Source: Aphrophora alni (Eukaryota > Arthropoda > Insecta > Hemiptera > Aphrophoridae). From it: a stretch of DNA of 64,000 bases. Location: assembly GCA_963513935.1 (NCBI GenBank), contig OY740768.1, positions 34,222,216-34,286,215 of the forward strand. Direction: 5' to 3'. The notes below the pieces were generated by a model that was not told where the DNA came from, ran no database searches, and was given only the letters and a program-made list of their open reading frames with translations. A program made the position numbers and the translations under genes. Of the stretch, positions 1 to 10,939 are shown piece by piece; the first letter of the stretch is position 1; the number at the start of each line of letters is the position of its first letter.

Positions 1-779
1 CAATCTTGTCTTTATAACTCTCACGAATGTTTCTTTAACCATCAATAAAGCAAATTGATTACTTCCGAAACTAATTTCTGTCTTTCTACATAAAGTTCAT
101 GGCACATCCTAACATAGGTCTGAAAACAAGTAGAACCAAATCTCGACTGACCACGTTTTCTTTATTACAGTTTTTTATTTAAAGTTTATATATAGAAAAC
201 ACTACTGATCACCTTAAACCCTCTACCTTGATTGTTTTTTACTATTTGAACTTCATTTTTAGAAAAGTTTCACTACATTCTAAACACATCCGATCACATC
301 AGATCTCTCTCTAGGACTGTTGCCAACGTACTGTCCTCCCAAACCTGTTCACTCCGGAAAAAACCGCGCAATTCTCTAGTTCAACACACTCCCTGATATA
401 CATAACACAAATTTCATAAACACTTTATTTAAACAATTTATTTTAAATTTATACATTATTAATTATTTTGTTGATTTGAAAATCTATTTTTTATCTTAGA
501 ATTTACTTCGTTTAGTACGAAATATTACTTAATCCGGTTATCCCCACCATTGCACCCGCTTTATTCAAATATTTAATCAAACCTTCATTTTTACCTTATC
601 ACAAGAATCATAGACAATTGTATAATAATTTTGTATAAAAGGAACTTTTTGTATGAACTTTCTAAATTTATTCCAATGAATAATCTTTGTATAACAATTA
701 GTAAATTTAGAGAACTTAATTTCATTTTAAAATAATCATAATCTTTGCTAAGGGAGAATATAAAAACTCACCATAAAAA
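1..779. other. AT-rich non-coding sequence
   Basis: No convincing coding segment was seen on either strand. The sequence is strongly AT-rich with short homopolymers and no recognisable transposon end or RNA gene. It may be part of an intron or the upstream region of the receptor gene whose last exons lie further right. Confidence 0.5.
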
Positions 780-1110
780 AATATTTTGTTTTAAGTTGCA
801 ACTACTAATTTAGAATCATAAAAAAGAATTCAAGCCTCTTCAGGGCAGAATTTTAAAGTCAAAAAACGTAGAGATTTTAAATAGTGGTAAGAAATGTATC
901 AGGAAAATATATGTGTAATTTTATTTCAGTAAATTATGTTTAGTTTCAGCACAACAAAATAAGATTTCTTGATTTCACCAAAAAAGCCAACTGTAAGAAC
1001 ACTTTTAAAAGGATTTGCGACCCTGAGATATTTTTAACAAATAATTATTAACTTTTTTTTCAAAATTGATGAGTTAACTCCATCTGGCGCCCTTAGCTGA
1101 GCAATTTTCA
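780..1110 (+). repeat. GGCGCC-family repeat, copy A (partial)
   Basis: This stretch shows, in order, a GTTGCAAC motif near 797, an ACTTTTAAAAGGATTTGCGA segment near 1000 running into CCTGAGATATT, and CATCTGGCGCCCTTAGCTGA near 1081. The same motifs in the same order recur near 15.1-15.4 kb and, inverted, near 19.3-19.6 kb, so this is one member of a dispersed long repeat. It is probably a terminal region of an IS630/Tc1/mariner-type element, because related copies sit directly upstream of mariner transposase fragments. Confidence 0.55.
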
Positions 1111-1199
1111 TAAAATAAAAGCTTTAAGATAAAAATGTTACGATTTTAAATACAAATAAATAATAAAAAATAATTTTACAAAGTCCCAGTTTAATAAAT

Positions 1200-2390
1200 A
1201 CTTACAAAGTAAAAGCAAGTCAGTCTCTGCAGAACCTTCAAAGGTGAAGCACTCTCATTTGATAAATATGTTCGTCTTAACAAAATGGAAATGAAGAAAG
1301 AAAGTGTTTTCTTGAGAAACTAAGACGTGTTTTACATGAACTGATATAAAATACTGTGAGTTAGTTTCTGTTGACTAAAAATAAACTTTCAGAAGTAAAA
1401 AGTAATTGACTTGGTAATATTGTGCAATGGACAATGTGCATTACGTAACCCGGAAAACGCGTACAAAAAGTACTAAGTATTTGTGTTTTAAATAAAAACC
1501 AAACAATTTGAATATAATGTTTTAAACTAATAAAGAAGTAAACAATTGATATGTTCCTATAAGTGAATTTGAGAATTAAAAAGTTATTTTAAAAACAGTA
1601 GACGTGATTTTAGTAAAACGACACCATGTGACTGCAACCCAGAAGAGATGTGCTTTTAATGAAAAGTTTTATCCAAAATAATAATGCATGTCTGGTATAA
1701 CATGCATAAACTATTCTTCATATAAACTAAAACATATAATTGATTTGTAACTTGTGATTTTGTTGAAATTTTAACATTATGTTTATAGAATTGTGTGATG
1801 TTTTCTGTAAGCAGACATGATATGTTTTTCAAGTGTAATTTTTCAAAATCTTTCACAAGTAAAAGAATTTCTTTGTTTAAATTGATGATTTTAATGTTTT
1901 GAATTTAAATAAGAAATAAAGTTTTTTTGAAATTAATCATATAAAGTAAAAAGAATATTAACTTCTCAATACATAAAAAAATTCAATTTAAAAAGAAGGT
2001 TGCAACCATAAATAAAATTAATAAATTAAATTCTAATGAACATAATCTTTTGATTAATTAAATATGTAGGATGTTATATATGTAATTTCATTTTTACAGG
2101 TATTATTTCATTTATATGTATTCTGGTGTTATATTGTGTTATTTTAATAATAAAATGTACATTTCAGAATAAAAAGATTTCTGTACTTTATTCAATATTC
2201 TACTAAGTACACTTTTTTCAAACAACTTACAACCTCAGAGATATTTTACACTCTCTTCAAGAGTGATAAATTTTATAATTAATTTTTTTTTTTTTTTGTA
2301 ATAAAAGATTACAAAATGGCGCCCAACTTTATCGAATAAGCAAATCAATCTCTTGTCCCTTTTTATGTTGTAATTGTTTCAGACTAAAAT
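1200..2390 (-). repeat. Left arm of long inverted repeat (GGCGCC family, copy B)
   Basis: The reverse complement of this stretch matches about 10.94-11.96 kb at high identity. Landmarks shared in inverted order include the ACGCGTTTTCCGGGTTACG region, the GTGTACTTAGTAGAATATTG region and AATGGCGCCCAACTT. The ACAAAATGGCGCCCAAC motif lies about 200 bp upstream of the mariner transposase remnant that follows. The arm therefore looks like the 5' flank of a mariner-type element together with about 1 kb of co-duplicated outer sequence. Confidence 0.75.
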
Positions 2391-2529
2391 ATTAAAACTC
2401 CTTGCTCACCTCATCTGTGTCGTTCATGAACTGAAAGAAGTTGACCACTGTAAACGTCTACAGTATTGTCGTTGAATGTGTTCTGTTGTTAATGACAAGG
2501 GTATTGAAAAGTAGGATCATTTGTTTTTT

Positions 2530-3075
2530 TTTAGTGATGAGGCATGGTTTCACTTTGATGGTTACATTAACAACCAAAACTGCAAAATATGGAGCTCTGA
2601 AAATCTTCACTCATTTCACTAACGACCACTACATGCACGTAAAATTGGTGTTTGGTGTGTGATCTCCCGGCATTGTGTTATATGGCTTTTTTGGACAAAT
2701 CTGTAGATGGTGTGGTTTATCACAACTTAATTGGACAATTTATACCTTTCATAGATTTACACAAAATGATATTGCTGGTTCCAGCAGGAAAACGTAACAT
2801 GTCATAGTTCTAATGAAATGCTGAATGTTATGGGAATTTTTTGGCCATTGTGTGATATCAAAAGGATTGTGGCCTCCATGATCCCCAGATCTTACTCCTG
2901 CAGACTTTTTCTTTGGGGGTATTTTAAAAGTAAGGTTTTTCAAAACAATCCTCATACACTTGACGAATTCAAGGATATCATTGAAAGTGAGATTTCAAAC
3001 ATTACTGAGCAAACACTACGAAAAGTGGCTGCAAATGTTATGAAATGTGTCCGAACCTGCATTGCAAACGGATGA
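2530..3075 (+). pseudogene. Mariner-type transposase remnant (catalytic region)
   Basis: Frame-disrupted reading yields SDEAWFHFDGYINNQN, typical of the first catalytic aspartate block of IS630/Tc1/mariner transposases. It is followed by a QQEN...CHSS block in the place of the second catalytic motif, and then by a degraded SPDLTP...FFFGG segment for the third. The last 85 codons read open to a TGA at 3073. The N-terminal helix-turn-helix region is not recognisable, and several stops and frameshifts break the frame, so this is a dead copy. A possible 3' terminal inverted repeat (TTTTTGAAACACACTATA) ends near 3212. The mechanism is assigned from family knowledge; the exact mariner subfamily was not determined. 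Confidence 0.75.
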
Positions 3076-4216
3076 AGTCATTTTGAAAATTTATTATAAA
3101 AAATTAAAGGTAGTTTGAATATTGTATAATTATATAATGTTATATTAATTTTTTAAAGTAATAAATTCAGGTAATCAAAAATAGGGTTGCATCCTTTTTG
3201 AAACACACTATACTTTACTATTTTTAAAGTGTATAGCAATTTATGCAAAATAAATTAAAAATGGGTTGAGATGTCATTTTGTAACAAATCAAAACACGTT
3301 TATATAACACCAAATTTTCCACCATGAGAGATAACCACATACAGTTAAAATGGGCACTTTCACAGATACAGAGTGAAATACAGAGTAATCACTGTTTTTT
3401 TTTTCTTTCTTGGAATTAACTACAATACTAAGATATCTTTTGATATCATTAATCATAATTAATTGTAAATAATTAGTTTGATACCGTTACAATATTTACT
3501 CTCAACCTGTAGTAAAAAATTAGTTATTTAAGATTAGTCTTAGATACATTTTTGAATGATTTCCAGTTAATCTGGATTTTTGATAATACATTCCCATCAA
3601 ATCCAGATTAATGAGACTTTACTGTATGAATGCTTTACAACTAGAATAGATGACCACCCCAAAATCACTTTGTTTTCGAAATTTTATATCACTCATTACT
3701 TGGGGGGGGGGTGAATATATGTTCAACCTTAACCTGATAATCTTATTGAGCTTAAAAAGTAATCATCGAACAGCTGCAGAAGTTTGATGTGCTGAATTAC
3801 GTTTTGACAAAAAATCTATTAAAGTGGGATGTCTGTCATATGACCAATAACTTTTCACATGAACCAATATGACTGCTTTATGAAAACTGGATAGTTTGCT
3901 ACAAAATGTCAGTTAAAATAATTCAGTACATTTTCTGAATAAATTTCAATACACTTTCGAAGTTTTATCAGATCACGTTTTAGAAATGGTGGTAATGAAA
4001 AAAGGTTAAAACTTACAATATCCAATATCATATATTTTCCTATTCCAATAACTAACTCAGTTTATATGTTGATTTAATATAAAAAAATTGAGTATAATAT
4101 TAAATTTATTAGCCTTATGAATTTGGCTATAATAAAAAAGTATCCAGTTCTCAAGACTGTAAAAGTTTTAAAATCAAACATTATAAAATAATCGTGATTT
4201 TTTTAACAAATCAAGT
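3076..4216. other. Non-coding, AT-rich
   Basis: The first 140 bases are the probable 3' end of the mariner-type element, including the putative terminus TTTGAAACACACTATA. The remainder has no supported gene. A run of ten G lies at 3702-3711. Confidence 0.5.
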
Positions 4217-4220
4217 TTAA

Positions 4221-4912
4221 CGCGTTAGCTGCCATATCGGTCCGATCGGACCGAAACTAAGGTGAATGTACATGCAGCGTTTCGGCACGATCGGACCGAT
4301 AAAGTCACTGACGTAATGTTTTGTTTTGTAGCTCACAATTCGATAGTGAAGCAACCTATCGGCCAATTTTGGTATTCTCTGGATTGGGTAAAGGCGTGTG
4401 TTAGACGTAGCATATTGTATGATTTAATAACCGTTACCATGGTTACTCAATATAATAATAAAATCAGTGGATATTTTCACTTTTTTGTCGGCACGATCGG
4501 ACCGTTTAAAAATTTTACAAAAACATTTTGGTTTAGTAATGAATAATTCACAAAGAATACAGTTGTAAAATGAATATATGTATTTATAAAATAAATATTA
4601 GACAAATAAAATAGTGAGCGTTGCACACATAAAGAAATGAAATAGCCCGTTTAGATTTTTTTTTTTTACACGAAAATTGCCTCGGTCCGGTCGGACCTAA
4701 ATGTTATACTACGATTAAAATTAAAGCCGAAAAATTGCATTTTGGTCCGATCGGTCTTGAAACTATATATGAATAAATGTAAATAAATTTAGTAAATACT
4801 ATTGCCTTATATTATTTAACATAGGTAGATGCAAAAATAATAATGGAAAAATAATTTGGTAATCTTGGCACTCCAGGCAAGAGTATCGTATTAGGCCTCG
4901 GCAGCTAACGTG
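4221..4912. mobile_element. piggyBac-like MITE with TTAA target duplication
   Basis: A 692-bp unit is flanked on both sides by TTAA (4217-4220 and 4913-4916). It has 13-bp terminal inverted repeats, CGCGTTAGCTGCC and CACGTTAGCTGCC, with one mismatch. Just inside the left end is the palindrome CGGTCCGATCGGACCG, and variants of it recur near 4283, 4489, 4683 and 4744. TTAA duplication is the hallmark of piggyBac-type transposition. No transposase is recognisable; a 94-codon open frame inside (4262-4546) resembles nothing known to me. It lies directly upstream of the receptor exon at 4974. Confidence 0.8.
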
Positions 4913-4973
4913 TTAACAAATTTTATTTATTCAAACTCATATTTAATTTATTTATAATGGACAATTGTGTTAG

Positions 4974-5072
4974 GAAATAATCCCGACCTTCCAGAATATA
5001 CAGAGCCAGCTCATGGTGCAACAAAAAAAGTTTCACATCTAAGCATAGGCAATATTCAAACAATTGAAATAG
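4974..5072 (+). CDS. Ionotropic glutamate receptor/ionotropic receptor, penultimate exon
   Basis: This 99-bp exon lies between an acceptor ending GTGTTAG and a donor GTAAGTAA. It reads open for 32 codons plus split codons at both ends, including PEYTEPAHGATKK and LSIGNIQTIEI. The split codon at its 3' end (G plus GT) joins in phase with the exon at 9830, so that the junction gives glycine and the product runs straight into a GGVFIVIFVG transmembrane segment. In iGluR-family proteins the segment before TM4 is the end of the S2 ligand-binding half on the outer side, which fits. Earlier exons with the pore and S1/S2 are not visible in this window. The exon was recognised from splice sites and phase as much as from sequence, so it is less secure than the TM4 exon. 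Confidence 0.6.
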
Positions 5073-5154
5073 GTAAGTAAATTATGTTGCGTTTAAAATT
5101 TATTATAAGACAGGAGACTTCTAAGTGTTTTAAATAAATAATTTAATTTTACAA

Positions 5155-5156
<2 letters not shown>

Positions 5157-5187
<31 letters not shown>
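5157..5187. repeat. (TA)n microsatellite
   Basis: Uninterrupted alternating TA run inside the receptor intron. Confidence 0.9.
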
Positions 5188-5189
<2 letters not shown>

Positions 5190-6694
5190 GATTATTTGAG
5201 GGGGGGAAATCGGTCAAGGCTGTTAAAATATATTTTTTTACAAATTCTAAAATATAAGAAAGCTTAAGTATCAAAATATTTTTTAAGATGTAAAGACATT
5301 TAATGTAAGTGTACTTACCTCTTAAAGTTTATTTCAATACTTAAGTTCAAAATAATACACCATTCATACATACAAAAATATCCATGTATTCACCATAAAA
5401 AACTAACTTCCCAAAATCTAATTGTTGATATTTTTCAATATTCTCTGATGGAATAGTTTTATGAATTTATTTTAAAATCTCTTTTGTATTTTTACAACTA
5501 TTACAATAACGACCATTTTGAAACATGTACAGTGATTAGCAGCTAAAATAACTTAATACATGAGATAGATTAGTTTTAAAATTTGAAAAAATGTTTAAGT
5601 AGTTAAAATGGGAATAACAATAATCAAAAAGAACTTCATTGATCAACTGTATAGTATTTACTATTTATTTAATTTTACTGTTATTGAAAAACCTTATAAA
5701 TTCACTTTAAAATGTATTTATATGATTTTCTATTGCAATTTTTGATGGTGAAATAAAATTTTTTTATAATTTGAAAGGTAATTGAAATATGATTTTAAAT
5801 GCTCTCCATAATTTTGAAATATCTAAGTGGATTTTGCTGGTTGACAAATTTAACTAAATCATTCATGATGTGGATTTTTTCATGAAATTTGGAGAAAGTG
5901 TAGGTCATGAAGTGTAGCATTAAAAGATAAATACTTTTTATTATTATTATTATTTTTTTTTTTTTAACTGTTGCAATTATTGTAAAACTAGATTGAGGAT
6001 AAGAAACTAAACAGACAATGTTGTCTACTAAAATGTTTTTATAAGTTTATTCAGATATTTACCATTATTTTTGCATAATATAGCCATTTTTAATAATAAT
6101 GTGTAAGTTAGTTTATGATTTGTATACATCGCATTTAATTTGACAAATGAGATGTATACAAATTTGTCAAATCCACCTTTTTACAATATCCCCTTTTTAC
6201 AAAGGGGATATTATGTCAAACTATATAGTTGTATAACTTTAATAAAAGTAATTTGTTTTGGTGTTATTAATTTTAATCCATTAGATCTTTGATAAAGCTC
6301 CTGAATTAGTAATTTCTTACTCTCCCTAGGTCAACATTTTATATTTCCCCCTTTATAAAGGTTAGCATTATTTTACAATATTTGCACTTATAATATATTT
6401 AAAAATCCATTTGTTATAAATAAAGAAAATTCTATAAGCACCAAAACAAATTATTCACATTTTAAATATTTTCTGAAAGAATAATATTATACATCAATTT
6501 TAGTATATATTTTTGTATTTTTATAATTATTTGATTGTTCACCATTTTGAAAACCTTAAATAACAAAGTTATTACTATTAACCAAAATATAATATTTATA
6601 AAATTAATTAAAATCTGGCTATAACATACACAGAGATATAATTATATATTGTTAGATTTATACAAGATCCAAAATACAATGGATGGAAAAAACA
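5190..6694. other. Receptor intron sequence, non-coding
   Basis: This AT-rich intron sequence contains two perfect 12-bp stem inverted repeats near 6.12-6.21 kb (listed separately). No exon-like segment with both splice sites was seen. Confidence 0.5.
6119..6212. repeat. Two adjacent perfect inverted repeats (hairpins)
   Basis: The first has arms TTTGTATACATC and GATGTATACAAA separated by 20 nt. The second has arms AATATCCCCTTT and AAAGGGGATATT separated by only 4 nt. Both stems are perfect 12-mers and lie within about 95 bp. This could be a small foldback element or the two ends of a deleted MITE; no target duplication was identified. Confidence 0.7.
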
Positions 6695-7275
6695 ATTACT
6701 TACTCGAGGGTCTCAAACTTCAAAGAAGTTGCCTTGGGGCTGCACAAACTTTTCCCAAGAGTCCTACGATTTTTTGGAAAGATTTCTGAAACACCTTTTT
6801 GGGAATACAATACAGCTCGACCATCATGTTCCATATAACATGTTCTCATGAGCGAAATCAATTCCTTTCCAATGTCATTTTCAACTTGGACAGTCAAAAA
6901 ATCATAAGATGTCATATCAGGAAGGTAGGGAATCTAATGTACTACAGGAGTGCTATGTTTGGTGAAAATACTCAGAATAAGATTCAAGAAATGAGATTGT
7001 ACATTATCATGATGCACCTGTCAAGTTCCAGCTCTCCCTACAATCACAATCTCTTATGCAACACAACTTCATGAAGTTGATGGAGGACCTTTATTTCGTA
7101 ATATTTTGGCTTTGTAGTGCATATTTTAGGGTGCACAGTCAATTTGGCATTGCTGTGGGGAGGTAGAATGTTATCACTGTAAAGATTGTACCTTAATTTC
7201 TGGATTGTGTCTGTAAACTTATTACTCGCCTCCCAGTGATCATGGTGTTCAGGATTTGGGCTCACCATTTGCAGA
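6695..7275 (-). pseudogene. Mariner transposase remnant, C-terminal half
   Basis: Read on the minus strand, the frame gives TKPKYYEIKVLHQLHE, then (after a break) HHDNVQSHF for the second catalytic block. A PYLPDMTSYDFL segment follows in the position of the SPDL..cDF third block, and then a C-terminal tail with a KVFQKSF..GLLGKVCAAP pattern. These blocks in this order are characteristic of mariner-type DDE/D transposases. At least one in-frame stop (between the second and third blocks) and two frameshifts kill it. About 230 bp beyond its 5' side is the ACAAAATGGCGCCCAAC motif also found upstream of the other mariner remnant, which links it to the same family of elements. Confidence 0.75.
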
Positions 7276-7499
7276 GTTTGGCATGTACTATGATACTTCC
7301 AGATAGAGTTGTTACTGCTCCCTCATAAACAAATTTCCATCTTTGAAATGGCTGTACCATTCCCCATGATATCAATACCAAAAGACTGCTGATTTTTTGT
7401 AATGGTTTTTATTTTGATGATTATAATTTTTTTTTATAAGTAGTTGATGCCTTACATTGTTGCATTATTTTATAATGTTAAAAAAATTAAAACTAATGT

Positions 7500-8690
7500 T
7501 CCTTATGTTGGGCGCCATTTTGTAATATTTATTACAAAAACAAAATAAAATTAAAAAAGAGAAATACTCTTGAAGAGGTCATAGAAAATTTCGAATTGGG
7601 TCATGAATTTTTTAACAGTGTACTTTGGAGAATTATAATTCCAAAAGAAATATATTATGAAAAATACAGAATCCATTTTCTGTAATGTACATTTAATTAT
7701 CTTAAAACAAAATTATAGATTGTGTATAAGTCAAAATATTTCCTGGAAAAACATAAATCATCACATTTTTATATAACATCGTAACTTTCTAACTCGCAAA
7801 TACTCAATTTAAAAATAATTTTGTGGTTGCAACCTAATTCAAAAAATAAAAAAATCTTTCATAGGTATCTAAATCTGCAATATACTTAAATTCGTAATAC
7901 AAATTCTTATACGACCAAATTTCTTTTACTAATCACGTATTTTTAAACATCAAATCTAATTAAAATAGAATCAACTCATGAATGTCTTTTATTAAAGTTT
8001 TTTATCATTATTTTTTAAAACACATTACCGGTATCCTCTTATTTCAAACCAAGTGATATCTCTGCAAACATCCTATCCAAAATTGTTAACAAACTAAAAG
8101 TTCCAGCTATTTTTATATTTATGTCTTTATAAAAAGTAATTTGAGTATGTCATACCAAGCATGCTAACACTGAAGCTAAAATCTGCAATATACTCAAAAT
8201 TTACACTGGACTCAAACTACTTCATTGTTCAACTTACATGTCCTCTTTCCTAATTTCTACTCCACTAGCTTAACTCTTCACAGCTCATCTCAAAAAAAGT
8301 AACTTATTGAATGATTTCTTCAGCTCTGTCTTCCGTCACCTCCTCTACACACAACACACTGATGTCACATTTCTCAGTTTTGTGCACATCTACCCTGTTG
8401 CCATATTTTTCTTACATCTTATAATACATATGATTTTAAGTAACTTACTTATAACAGATCTCTCTGACCATTTAGTACTAACTGCCTTCTTTATTTATTT
8501 GTATATTTATTTAATTATATCCATTATTATTATTATTACTATTATTAATCTATTCTATTCTATAACAGCATACATTCCTCATTTACTGCCTTGAGTCAAA
8601 CTAATTCTCTAGTCAGACCAAGTCTATATAACTGAAAATGTACCCTATTAAAAATGTTACTAAACTTGATCCAATACTGCTCCTCAGGTC
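7500..8690 (+). repeat. GGCGCC-family repeat, copy C
   Basis: The order GTTGGGCGCCATTTTGTAATA (near 7508), an AACAGTGTACTTTGG terminus-like block (near 7614), GGTTGCAACC (near 7825), a TCTCTGACCATTTAGTACTAA block (near 8459) and GCCTTGAGTC (near 8588) parallels 11.04-12.24 kb with nearly the same spacing. It is oriented away from the mariner remnant on its left. A hydrophobic 95-codon frame within it is almost certainly chance, because the equivalent stretch in the other copy is not conserved as a protein. Confidence 0.6.
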
Positions 8691-9829
8691 TTTTCATCGT
8701 TTCAAGAAAATTGAAAATTCAATGGGAATTGGGTACATTCCTATACAGGCTAACCCTCAGCTTTCTACAATTAGGAATAATTCACATACATGCATAAAAG
8801 TACCCTCCATTATTTCACTGTAAGTTACCTCCCGTGCTTCGTTTGTTTCCACAAGAAAAATTCAGATAGAGTACTTTTTTAACAAATTTTGTTTACGTAA
8901 GTTTATCAATTCATCTTCAACTATGAAGATGCTTAACCTTTTAACTGTTATCTGTATCCAGAAATCTTTTTGGAATTTTTTTCTAATAAAATGTTTTAAT
9001 CCTCAGTTTTTTTTTTACTACTAGAATCATTTACAAAAGTTGATCCATAAATAAAAATATGTTTGTTTGTGGTTTAATTTTCTATCATATTTTCTTTAAC
9101 CAATACATAACCAATAAGCTTGAATGCATGCCAAACACCATTTTCTTTCCGTCCTCCTGCACAATTATGAAAATTTACCTAGTTTGACTGAGATTCGAAC
9201 ATAGATTTTCTGACCAGAAATATTTCATGCTATACATTCAGCTGTTTTGCCTTTTCTGATAAATAGAAAATGTTTAGTTTCATCCACACAAAGGTTCTAC
9301 TATTGGCTCATAGATTGTGTTCTATATAATAAATTTGAATTTCTTAAAACTGGAATGTGAAGATTACAGCATTCAAGTTAGACAAATTTGTAGACAAAAA
9401 AATTCAACAACTTCTCAAAGTTATATTCTACACTTCTTGAAATAATACTATTCTTTTCTACGCATCATGTTATCCACTTGGCTAGTTTGCCTCAGAATAG
9501 TTAGTTGTAAAGTTTTTCACTGCAATAGTTTAATGCTGAAAAATATAAAATATATCTGTAGGAAATTCTTGACTGCGAACTTTACAAATAAGAACTCTTT
9601 ACTTAAATTTAAACCAAGCTTATAATGTCTGTATAGTGGTGAGGTCACAATGGTTGCAGACATGTTTATGTGAGAGTAGCGATTTTGCCACATATACAGC
9701 AGTTAAAGGGTTAAGATTTAAGAAAACAGATTATTACATTTAAGTCACATTTACATGTAAGTATATTCAAACCTTATTCATTTAGATTATAATGAAAATT
9801 GTGCAAGGATTACATTTATTTAATTTCAG
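8691..9829. other. Receptor intron, non-coding
   Basis: AT-rich sequence leading to the acceptor TTTAATTTCAG of the last receptor exon. No element ends or exons were recognised. Confidence 0.5.
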
Positions 9830-10032
9830 GTGGTGTATTTATTGTGATATTCGTGGGAATGGTATTGGCATGTATCAGTCTAATGTTGGAATATTGCTAC
9901 AAACTTCATAAATCACCATCTGTTCGACCTGTAACAAGAAAAACTACTATGCAGAACCATTTCCACCAACGAAATATGAAAAATATACTATGTATAAAAT
10001 CATTAGCTGAGGATCTGGCTACAAGATACTGA
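9830..10032 (+). CDS. Ionotropic glutamate receptor/ionotropic receptor, terminal exon (TM4 and tail)
   Basis: After a good acceptor (TTTAATTTCAG) the exon encodes the hydrophobic helix GGVFIVIFVGMVLACISL followed by LEYCYK and a 40-residue basic/polar cytoplasmic tail ending at TGA. A GG-x-F-hydrophobic TM4 entered from the ligand-binding domain and followed by an E-aromatic-K boundary is typical of the iGluR superfamily. The helix is most like co-receptor-type IRs (Ir25a-like) or kainate-type subunits; I cannot decide which from 67 residues, so no symbol is given. The protein would be a ligand-gated cation channel subunit in the plasma membrane. The exon starts in phase with the exon at 4974-5072. 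Possible AATAAA signals follow in the AT-rich 3' flank. Confidence 0.75.
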
Positions 10033-10499
10033 ACCATATTTTCAGGTATTCTATCAAATATAAGCGTTTTTTTCAAAATTAAAATAAGTATACAAGTAAA
10101 TAAATGTTATCTACGAGTTATGAACATAATCGAGTTATCTTGACAAAATACACATTTCATTAAATTTTGCACTTTGTCTGAAACTAAATATTTATTTTCT
10201 TTACTGCATTCAAGCCAACATTTAACTAAATATTTTCTTCTCCCACCTTTACAACACTTAGTCCCAATTTCATTTCATATTTAAAAAATAATTATAATAC
10301 TTATCACATTTAGTACAGTTGCTTTATGAGGGTATATTTATCAAATCAAGGTTGACACTTTCATCTAATTTGAAACAACTTAAGGTTTGCTACAAGATTG
10401 CCTGTTGTCTTAAACTTTAAAAAAATTTATATGTATGTATGTTTGAGATAATGGTACCGCAAATGTGATAGAATGAGCTAAGAGGTGAAGGAAGGGAAG

Positions 10500-10810
10500 T
10501 TTCTCCAACATCTATTATTTCTGATGGCCAAGTTGTCATAACACAAGATGGTGAGGATGCAAACTATATATGTATCAACTTTTAAGAAAATATAAAATTT
10601 GGGGTTTAAAAATCAATTCAGAAAAAACAAATATATGCAAAGAGATCTGGATCACCTCTATATAAGTGGTAAAAGAAATAAAAAGACAAATGGTGTTAAT
10701 TTATTTGGTTCCATAGTAAATATGGAAGGAATTTCAGATATGGAGATAATGAAAAGAGTCAATAGTATGTGGTCAAGGCTATGCTACCGTTTGGCAAAGG
10801 GGAGAGAAGA
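10500..10810 (+). pseudogene. LINE reverse transcriptase fragment
   Basis: A degraded reading gives DGQVVITQDGEDANYI, then LKINSEKT, then, after a one-base frameshift, KYMQ and LFGSIVNMEGISDMEIMKRV. This succession (post-YADD strand, the K-x-N-x-x-K-T-K block, and the Y/F-L-G-S-x-(I/V) block) is typical of the RT palm/thumb of non-LTR retrotransposons. The catalytic YADD itself is degraded and nothing upstream or downstream of the RT is recognisable. It is a short dead fragment immediately left of the right repeat arm. Confidence 0.75.
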
Positions 10811-10939
10811 GGATCATGCCAAATTTGGGAAACTAGTAATTGCCCCGCAACTTAACTCCATTAATCACTGACACCACTAACCAGCTTTTAATGAATTCTT
10901 AATTTAATAATAATACAAATTATGATATTGAAACAATTT

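Noticed and set aside
8307..8594. Hydrophobic 95-codon open frame
   Set aside because: Lies in a repeat whose other copy (about 12.0-12.3 kb) does not preserve the protein; the composition reflects T-rich DNA.
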